Assembly (NCBI GenBank): GCA_947169505.1
Contig: CAMVPZ010000014.1
Location: forward strand, 1-13,420
DNA from: an uncultured Pseudomonadota bacterium
GTDB lineage: Bacteria > Pseudomonadota > Alphaproteobacteria > Rs-D84
Direction: 5' to 3'
DNA: 13,420 nt
Below, one piece after another: positions 1 to 4,580 of the stretch; the first letter of the stretch is position 1, and every line of letters begins with the position of its first letter. Below the pieces are notes generated by a model. It worked only from the letters and a program-made list of their open reading frames with translations, did not search any database and was not told the origin of the DNA. The translations under genes and the position numbers were made by a program.

Positions 1-1
1 A

Positions 2-289
2 TTAAATAAATTTTCACAGCATGGTTTAGATATCGCGCGCCAAGGTGTTGTTATCGATGGAATAAAATATCGCCCAATGGAAATAGAAGTGATAGATGAA
101 CGTAATTTGAAAGTAACTGTGATTGAAGGTAAAAAAAATGAAATACGAATCGTTTTGAAACATGTTGCATCCCCAGTATTGGGATTGCATCGTATATCGT
201 ATGGACCAATAAAACTTGGTCATTTAGGGATTGGAAAAATTTTAGAAATTGATAAGAAAACAGTTGACCTGGTTGTTAAAAATTTCTAG
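2..289 (+). CDS. RsuA/RluB-family rRNA pseudouridine synthase, C-terminal part
   Basis: The frame is open from the left edge, so only the last 95 codons are present and the start lies outside the window. The first internal ATG (77) is not the true start, because the residues before it (ending GVVIDGIKYRP) match the family: RsuA/RluB proteins have a segment like 'GVxIDGxxYxP' after the catalytic domain core. The following 'VIEGKKNEIRIVLKHV' corresponds to the conserved 'EGKNREVRRML' segment, and 'LHRISYGPIKLGHLGIGK' to the 'LxRxxxGPxxLGxLxxG' tail. Family members isomerise a specific uridine in 16S or 23S rRNA. Which subfamily (RsuA, RluB, RluE or RluF) this is cannot be decided without the N-terminal S4 domain and catalytic Asp. 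It is followed 27 bp later by the TPR gene and is probably co-transcribed with it. Confidence 0.85.
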   Translation, partial: LNKFSQHGLDIARQGVVIDGIKYRPMEIEVIDERNLKVTVIEGKKNEIRIVLKHVASPVLGLHRISYGPIKLGHLGIGKILEIDKKTVDLVVKNF

Positions 290-316
290 AATCAAAAAAA
301 AGGAAGGGAGTTTTTT

Positions 317-1270
317 ATGAAAAAAACAAAAATCGTAAAACACGTAAAAACAAAGAAAGTCGTGTCCAATGGGGCAAGTTGTCCAAGTTTCGTGTGGTCA
401 TGGGCAATATATGTTTATTGGTTCATAATTTTGTTCTTTATTGCGGCTACATTTTATATCATTGGTCGTGGACATGAATTTTTGCATCCATCAAGAAATG
501 TTGTAATAACAGAAGAAGCATTAATGCGCCCACAAGATTATGTTGATTCTGCAAAACAAAAAATCATGGCGGGTGACATTGATGATGCGTTAACTGAATT
601 AAATGTTGCGATTGATTCAAATGCAAATTCAGATGTTTATGCTTTGCGTGGGGAATTATATATGCAAATGGGCGACTATCAAAAAGCATTGGATGATTTG
701 AATGCCGCAATTGAAATTGATGGTGTGAATGCAATCGCTTTTTATGATAGATATTTGTTAAACACTCGTTTGGAAAATTATGATGCAGCATTGACAGATA
801 TTAATAATGCAATGGCTGCACAATCGATGAAGCCAGCTGATGTTTTAACAATGCGTGATTTGTATGCAAAACGTGCTCAATTGAATTTGTGGCGGAAAAA
901 TTGGCAGGGTGCAATTGCTGATTATACAAATTCTTTGGCCCGGGCAGAAGGCTCTGTTTCTGCGAATGTATATGCAGAACGTGCGGAGGCATACACGGCT
1001 ATGGGCGAATACGAAAATGCGATTAATGATTACACGTCTGCTGTTCGCATTATTTCCGAACAAATCCAGGCCGCAACCAGCCAGGAAGATCGTGAAGCAC
1101 AATCCAGTAATGCAATGTCATATTTTGAAAAATCTGCCGCTTTGAATTTACAGTTGGGCAGAAATGATATGGCAAAAAGTGATTTGGAATCTGCTTTTGC
1201 AATAGCGGTTGCGTTAAATGATACGGACAGTGCAAACAGAATTCAAAATTTAATAAATGGAATAAATTGA
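317..1270 (+). CDS. Membrane-anchored TPR-repeat protein
   Basis: A 317-residue protein of unknown specific function. The start has a strong Shine-Dalgarno sequence (AGGAAGGGAG, 301-310) followed by a run of six T before ATG. After a lysine-rich, cytoplasmic N-terminus (residues 1-18) comes one hydrophobic segment (about 29-50), so it is probably anchored in the inner membrane with the C-terminal part in the periplasm. The rest is helical and built from TPR-like units at roughly 73-102, 106-135, 139-168, 182-212, 217-246 and 268-300. They carry typical TPR signatures such as 'YALRGELYMQMGDYQKALDD' and 'YAERAEAYTAMGEYENAIND'. TPR arrays normally scaffold protein-protein contacts; the partner is not evident. 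It appears to be the last gene of an operon with the upstream pseudouridine synthase, because a terminator follows directly. No catalytic domain is visible. Confidence 0.85.
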   Translation: MKKTKIVKHVKTKKVVSNGASCPSFVWSWAIYVYWFIILFFIAATFYIIGRGHEFLHPSRNVVITEEALMRPQDYVDSAKQKIMAGDIDDALTELNVAIDSNANSDVYALRGELYMQMGDYQKALDDLNAAIEIDGVNAIAFYDRYLLNTRLENYDAALTDINNAMAAQSMKPADVLTMRDLYAKRAQLNLWRKNWQGAIADYTNSLARAEGSVSANVYAERAEAYTAMGEYENAINDYTSAVRIISEQIQAATSQEDREAQSSNAMSYFEKSAALNLQLGRNDMAKSDLESAFAIAVALNDTDSANRIQNLINGIN

Positions 1271-1282
1271 TTTAAATAAAAA

Positions 1283-1322
1283 ACCGCCTTGGGAATAAAA
1301 TTTTCAGGGCGGTAATTTTTTT
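1283..1322 (+). terminator. Rho-independent terminator after the TPR gene
   Basis: A 9-bp stem (ACCGCCTTG at 1283-1291 with CAGGGCGGT at 1305-1313, one T-G wobble) encloses a 13-nt loop and is followed by AA and seven T (1316-1322). Placed 12 bp after the TPR stop codon. The final T residues of the tract overlap the -35 box of the first thrS-leader promoter. Confidence 0.85.
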
Positions 1323-1349
1323 GACTTTTTTTATAAATAAGTTTATAAT
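1321..1349 (+). promoter_or_regulatory. Promoter P1 of the thrS leader
   Basis: TTGACT (1321-1326) and a perfect TATAAT (1344-1349) are separated by exactly 17 bp, which is close to the sigma-70 consensus. Transcription would be expected to begin at about 1356-1357, at or next to the ATG of the small leader ORF and about 140 bp before thrS. Confidence 0.75.
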
Positions 1350-1356
1350 GTCAACC

Positions 1357-1413
1357 ATGATGTATAGATTATTCGTTTTGACTGTTGAAACTACAACCCC
1401 TTGGGGGGTGTAG
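1357..1413 (+). CDS. Putative threonine-containing leader peptide of thrS
   Basis: An 18-codon ORF reading MMYRLFVLTVETTTPWGV lies directly downstream of promoter P1. Four of its 18 codons are Thr (ACT 1381, ACT 1390, ACA 1393, ACC 1396), and three are consecutive. There is no Shine-Dalgarno sequence; the ATG is 8 nt beyond the -10 box, so the message would be leaderless or nearly so. The same -10 to ATG spacing is seen at ftsK. The three consecutive Thr codons form most of the 5' arm of the hairpin at 1391-1413. A Thr-rich peptide ahead of a threonyl-tRNA synthetase suggests sensing of charged tRNA-Thr by ribosome stalling, as known for amino-acid biosynthetic leaders. The geometry is not the classical one, because the stop codon (1411-1413) lies in the 3' arm. 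It could be a chance ORF; translation is inferred, not shown. Confidence 0.4.
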   Translation: MMYRLFVLTVETTTPWGV

Positions 1414-1423
1414 AATTTTATTT
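1391..1423 (+). terminator. Leader hairpin, possible attenuator upstream of thrS
   Basis: CTACA (1391-1395) pairs with TGTAG (1409-1413). After a bulged A (1396), CCCC (1397-1400) pairs with GGGG (1405-1408) around a TTGG loop. The hairpin is followed by AATTTTATTT (1414-1423), a weak U-tract. It lies between promoters P1 and P2, so it could end P1 transcripts after about 65 nt unless disrupted. A ribosome stalled on the Thr codons at 1390-1398 would cover its 5' arm. Confidence 0.45.
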
Positions 1424-1450
1424 GCGATTAATTTTCGCACGCATTATAAT
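1422..1450 (+). promoter_or_regulatory. Promoter P2 of thrS
   Basis: TTGCGA (1422-1427) and TATAAT (1445-1450) are 17 bp apart. Expected transcription start is about 1457, downstream of the leader hairpin, giving a short leader of about 40 nt to thrS. A small inverted repeat (TGCGA 1423-1427 with TCGCA 1435-1439) overlaps the -35 region and spacer and could be an operator or chance. Confidence 0.55.
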
Positions 1451-1495
1451 TAAGCAACGATTTTTAAATAAAAAACAAAAAAAGAAGGTAGAAAT

Positions 1496-3229
1496 ATGTC
1501 TTATCCAATTGAAACGATTCGTCATTCACTGGCACACGTAATGGCGGCAGCGGTTAAAAAATTACATCCAGATGTTAAATTTGCAGGAGGACCTGCTATT
1601 GAAAATGGATTTTATTATGATTTTGATACTGAATATCGATTCAGTGAAGAAGATTTTGATAAAATCGAAAAAGAAATGCGCTCATTAATAAAAAGTGATG
1701 GTCGATTCGAAAGACGTGAAATATCACTGGCAGAGGCCAAAGAAATTTTTGCGGACCAACCATATAAAATGGAATGGTTAAATGAATATGATGCAAATGG
1801 TGAAGTGTTGTCTATTTATACTTTTCGTGATTTTACGGATTTGTGTCGTGGGCCACACGTTGAATCAAGTAAAGATTTACCACGTGATGGTTTTAAAATT
1901 CGCAGTGTTGCAGGGGCTTATTGGAAGGGTGATTCAAAAAACAAAATGTTGCAAAGAATCTATGTCGATGCGTTTGAAGATGCTGAAAAATTGGCAAATC
2001 ATTTGAAAATGATGGAAGAAGCTGCAGCACGTGATAACAGAAAACTTGGTAAAGATATGGATTTGTTCCATTTTGAACCTGAATATGCACCGGGTGCTGT
2101 ATTTTGGCATGACAAAGGTTTTCGTATTTATCGTCGTTTGATTGAGTATATTCGTCAGCGCCAAGAAAGAACAGGTTATCAAGAAATTTCTACGCCGTCT
2201 GTGATGGATAGATGTTTGTGGGAAAGATCTGGCCATTGGGCAAAATATGGCGCACATAATTATTCTGGAACAACCCAAGATGGTAAAGTTTTTTGTGTAA
2301 AACCTATGTCTTGTCCGGGTGGGATGTTGGTGTTTGGTAATGGAATGAAATCTTATAAAGATTTGCCATTGTATTTGGCTGAATTTGGTAAGGTTAATCG
2401 TTATGAAGCCGCCGGTGCTTTGGCGGGATTAATGCGTGTTCGTGAATTTACTCAAGACGATGCGCATATTTTCTGCACAGAAGACCAATTAGAAGGTGAG
2501 GTTGTCAAAGTTTTACGTTTTATCAAAGACATTTATGGCAAATTTGGATTTGAAAAAATCAAAATGAAATTGGCAACACGTCCTTTGTCTGAATTTAGAA
2601 TTGGTACTGATGAAATTTGGGATAAAGCCGAAGGTGCATTACAACATGCGTTGGATGTAAACAGTATTGAATATGAAATTGCAGAAAATGATGCTGCGTT
2701 TTATGGACCAAAAATCGATATTTATTTAAAAGATTCTATGGGCCGTATTTGGCAATGTGGCACTGTGCAATTGGATATGAATTTGCCTGAAAGATTTGAT
2801 TTGTCTTATGTTGGCGAAGACGGTGAAAAACATCGTCCAATTATGTTGCATCGTGCATTGTTGGGATCTATTGAAAGATTTATGGGGATATTGTTGGAAT
2901 CAACTGGTGGTAATTTGCCTTTGTGGCTATCGCCAGAGCCAGTTGTGGTTGCACCTGTATCTGAAAAATTCAAAGATTATGCCAATGATGTTGTTGAAAA
3001 ATTGAAAGACGCGGGTGTTTATGCACGTGCTGATTTAAGGGACGAAAAAGTTAATTACAAGATTCGTGAATTATCTTTGGCAAAAACACCGATTATTGCG
3101 GTAGTTGGTGAAAAAGAAATGAACGACAAAACTGTCACGTTGCGTTATCTTGGCAAAGATGGTCAGGATGTCAAATCACTGGATGAATTCGTTGAATATA
3201 TGAAAAATGCGGTTAAAATGCCGTTATAA
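1496..3229 (+). CDS. thrS: Threonyl-tRNA synthetase lacking the TGS domain
   Basis: Charges tRNA-Thr with threonine using ATP, in the cytoplasm. At 577 residues it is about 60 shorter than typical bacterial ThrRS, because it begins at the editing domain. RHSLAH (His10, His14) and LCRGPH (Cys117, His121) are the editing-site signatures. The class II core has the motif 2 arginine/glutamate in 'NRYE' (Arg302, Glu304), 'GLMRVREFTQDDAHIF', and the zinc ligands Cys273, His324 and His452. The anticodon-binding domain occupies about 485-577. Two normally His positions differ: 'CPGG' (275-276) where E. coli has CPGH, and 'LAGL' where E. coli has LHGL. The start is supported by AAGAAGG (1482-1488); an in-frame stop at 1469 and a promoter/terminator region upstream leave no room for a TGS domain. 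Expression may be controlled by the upstream leader. A perfect hairpin follows the gene. Confidence 0.96.
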   Translation: MSYPIETIRHSLAHVMAAAVKKLHPDVKFAGGPAIENGFYYDFDTEYRFSEEDFDKIEKEMRSLIKSDGRFERREISLAEAKEIFADQPYKMEWLNEYDANGEVLSIYTFRDFTDLCRGPHVESSKDLPRDGFKIRSVAGAYWKGDSKNKMLQRIYVDAFEDAEKLANHLKMMEEAAARDNRKLGKDMDLFHFEPEYAPGAVFWHDKGFRIYRRLIEYIRQRQERTGYQEISTPSVMDRCLWERSGHWAKYGAHNYSGTTQDGKVFCVKPMSCPGGMLVFGNGMKSYKDLPLYLAEFGKVNRYEAAGALAGLMRVREFTQDDAHIFCTEDQLEGEVVKVLRFIKDIYGKFGFEKIKMKLATRPLSEFRIGTDEIWDKAEGALQHALDVNSIEYEIAENDAAFYGPKIDIYLKDSMGRIWQCGTVQLDMNLPERFDLSYVGEDGEKHRPIMLHRALLGSIERFMGILLESTGGNLPLWLSPEPVVVAPVSEKFKDYANDVVEKLKDAGVYARADLRDEKVNYKIRELSLAKTPIIAVVGEKEMNDKTVTLRYLGKDGQDVKSLDEFVEYMKNAVKMPL

Positions 3230-3231
3230 CA

Positions 3232-3254
3232 AAGTGGGGGTTTTGCCCCCACTT
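3232..3254 (+). terminator. Perfect hairpin downstream of thrS
   Basis: AAGTGGGGG (3232-3240) pairs fully with CCCCCACTT (3246-3254) around a TTTTG loop, two bases after the thrS stop. The following sequence is AATTTAAAATAT rather than a clean T run, so it may terminate weakly or act as an mRNA 3'-end stabiliser, leaving some read-through to the lipoprotein gene. Confidence 0.6.
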
Positions 3255-3284
3255 AATTTAAAATATATAAAAAGGAAGAAAATT

Positions 3285-3422
3285 ATGAAAAAATTTGTTT
3301 TATTAATTGGATTGATTTCTATTGTTTGTGTGGCAGGGTGTTGCAAATGTGAAAAAGAACCCATTATTGAATCTAATCATAAATTGATTGTTCCACCAAA
3401 TTTTGGAAATATGCCAAAATAA
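3285..3422 (+). CDS. Small lipoprotein, BamF/DUF3035-like tail
   Basis: A 45-residue predicted lipoprotein. The ATG at 3285 is chosen because AAGGAAGAA (about 3271-3279) precedes it and the protein then starts with a classic lipoprotein signal peptide. That peptide consists of MKK, a hydrophobic stretch and the lipobox VAGC, with Cys19 as the lipidated residue. The mature part is only 27 residues, begins Cys-Cys-Lys-Cys and ends LIVPPNFGNMPK. The 'L-V/I-V-P-P-x-F' pattern resembles the conserved core of alphaproteobacterial BamF (DUF3035) lipoproteins, 'PLxVPPxFxLRPP', which associate with the BAM outer-membrane assembly complex. BamF proteins are much longer, so this would be a minimal version, or an unrelated short lipoprotein. 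No separate promoter is clear; it may depend on read-through past the thrS hairpin. Maturation would use the Lnt encoded later in the window. Confidence 0.7.
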   Translation: MKKFVLLIGLISIVCVAGCCKCEKEPIIESNHKLIVPPNFGNMPK

Positions 3423-3423
3423 T

Positions 3424-3452
3424 TTGGTTTATACGATTTTTTATGATATAAT
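3424..3452 (+). promoter_or_regulatory. Promoter of the SPOR-tatA operon
   Basis: TTGGTT (3424-3429) and TATAAT (3447-3452) are 17 bp apart, starting immediately after the lipoprotein stop codon. Predicted transcription start is about 3459, giving a leader of about 27 nt to the ATG at 3486. The sequence TATAATGTC is shared with promoter P1 of thrS. Confidence 0.7.
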
Positions 3453-3485
3453 GTCTTCATGATAACCAAATAAATGGGGGATATT

Positions 3486-4247
3486 ATGGAACGAGAAGAG
3501 AATTTAGATTTATTGGATTTAGACCAAGATAATGGTGTTGATACATTACCAGAAGCAACGCCTTTTTCAAGCCCACGTCCAAAAAAACCATGGCTTTTGA
3601 TGGTTTTGGGAATTGCCATTATCGTTTTGGCAACTTGGATAATCGTGGCACGAATCGGTGGTGATAGTGGTACCAGTGTCAGTGTCGATTTGGATACACC
3701 TGTTGTTGATAATGGTAAGGTCGAAGATTTAAATGTTCCAGATAAACCTGTGGATGTTGCGGTTCAACCTGAACCTGTGGCTGTGATGGCACAACCAACA
3801 CCTGCGCCAGTTGTGACACCAGAACCAAAACCGGCCCCGGTTGCACAACAGCCTGTGGCAGATAATGGAAATCCTGTACGTGTTGTTGCAGATAGAAAAG
3901 ATGTGACATTTAATCCAGATAAACCAGAAAGCACAAAACCGGTTGCAAAAGCACCAGCGAAAAAGGCGGCTGCACCGGCAAAAAAGACTGTGACCAGTGC
4001 AACAAATGGTGGAATTTATGTCCAATTTGGTTCGTACAGCACTCGTGAATTGGCTCAAAAAGCAGAACAAAAAATACGTGCTTCGCATGGGAATTTGTTT
4101 AATGGAAAACAATTTGTTATTTTGGCTGCTAATGTCAAAGGTGAAACAAAATACAGATTACGTATCGCATTCCATAGTGCAAACGAAGCGAATGGTTTTT
4201 GCAGAAATGCTAAATCAGACGGTTTGGATTGCTATGTGACAAAATAA
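3486..4247 (+). CDS. SPOR-domain inner-membrane protein
   Basis: A 253-residue bitopic membrane protein. The ATG at 3486 is preferred over the in-frame ATG at 3474: GGGGG lies just upstream of 3486 at a usable distance, while 3474 has no ribosome-binding site. An acidic cytoplasmic N-terminus (1-30) is followed by a basic turn and one transmembrane segment (about 36-58). Next comes a long Pro/Ala/Val/Lys-rich periplasmic linker (about 85-170, with PAPV, PKPAP and APAKKAAAPAKK patches) and a C-terminal SPOR domain (175-253) starting 'GGIYVQFGSYSTRELAQKAE'. SPOR domains bind denuded peptidoglycan glycan strands and direct proteins to the division septum, so a role in cell division or envelope remodelling is likely. 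No enzymatic domain is present. It is co-transcribed with tatA 17 bp downstream. In many alphaproteobacteria a SPOR protein precedes nagZ-scpA-scpB-tatA; here the intervening genes are absent. Confidence 0.88.
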   Translation: MEREENLDLLDLDQDNGVDTLPEATPFSSPRPKKPWLLMVLGIAIIVLATWIIVARIGGDSGTSVSVDLDTPVVDNGKVEDLNVPDKPVDVAVQPEPVAVMAQPTPAPVVTPEPKPAPVAQQPVADNGNPVRVVADRKDVTFNPDKPESTKPVAKAPAKKAAAPAKKTVTSATNGGIYVQFGSYSTRELAQKAEQKIRASHGNLFNGKQFVILAANVKGETKYRLRIAFHSANEANGFCRNAKSDGLDCYVTK

Positions 4248-4264
4248 TTAACAAGGGGTTTAAT

Positions 4265-4435
4265 ATGAAAGGTGGTTTTTGGGAAATAATATTAATTGTT
4301 CTTTTGGTTTTAATATTGTTTGGTTCTGCCAAAATTCCGGCGATGGCAAAAAATATTGCAAACGGAATTAAGACTTTTAAGAAAGAAGTCAAAGAAGAAC
4401 CAACAAAAAAGAAAGTTGTAAAGAAAAAGAAATAA
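4265..4435 (+). CDS. tatA: Sec-independent translocase subunit TatA
   Basis: A 56-residue TatA/TatE-type protein, the pore-forming component that lets the Tat system export folded proteins across the inner membrane. The ATG at 4265 follows AAGGGG (4253-4258) at good spacing; an upstream in-frame ATG (4229) overlaps the SPOR gene and has no site. The short N-terminal transmembrane helix (residues about 5-20, FWEIILIVLLVLILFG) ends in the conserved Phe-Gly hinge. It is followed by the amphipathic helix 'KIPAMAKNIANGIKTFKKEV' and a highly basic tail (KKKVVKKKK). This is at the short end for TatA, with the C-terminal region reduced to the Lys-rich tail. No tatB or tatC follows, so either they lie elsewhere or this subunit serves a split system. 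A strong terminator ends the operon. Confidence 0.9.
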   Translation: MKGGFWEIILIVLLVLILFGSAKIPAMAKNIANGIKTFKKEVKEEPTKKKVVKKKK

Positions 4436-4438
4436 AAA

Positions 4439-4462
4439 GACCGGTCAATTGACCGGTTTTTT
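4439..4462 (+). terminator. Rho-independent terminator after tatA
   Basis: The palindrome ACCGGTC-AATT-GACCGGT (4440-4457) is preceded by a run of A and followed by T (through 4462), four bases after the tatA stop. The flanking A and T runs can extend the stem, and the element may work in both directions. Confidence 0.9.
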
Positions 4463-4564
4463 GTATGCACTTTTTTATTTTATTATTGGAATATTTTTTT
4501 GTTGGATAAAGTTTTGTGTCTAACAGTAATCGATTTTTTTGGACTTTTTTTTGAAATGCTTTTG

Positions 4565-4573
4565 TGATAAAAT
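4565..4573 (+). promoter_or_regulatory. Extended -10 promoter of ftsK
   Basis: TGATAAAAT (4565-4573) reads as an extended -10 element (TGn + TAAAAT). No good -35 is found at 17 bp; TTGGAC lies further out at 4539-4544. The -10 ends 7 nt before the ftsK ATG, so the message would begin at or next to the start codon. Confidence 0.5.
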
Positions 4574-4580
4574 ACCGAAT

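Noticed and set aside
3243..3271. TTGCCC-17-TATAAA as a promoter for the small lipoprotein
   Set aside because: The -35 lies inside the thrS hairpin and the predicted start would fall within or beyond the Shine-Dalgarno sequence, so the message could not use it.
3459..3473. Four-codon mini-ORF (MITK) directly after the SPOR promoter, resembling the thrS leader layout
   Set aside because: Too short and with a single Thr codon; no hairpin follows, and it most likely reflects the ATGAT sequence at the transcription start.
3729..4112. Minus-strand ORF of 127 codons opposite the SPOR gene
   Set aside because: Cys/Trp/Phe-rich composition typical of an antisense shadow; the plus strand has a convincing SPOR protein.
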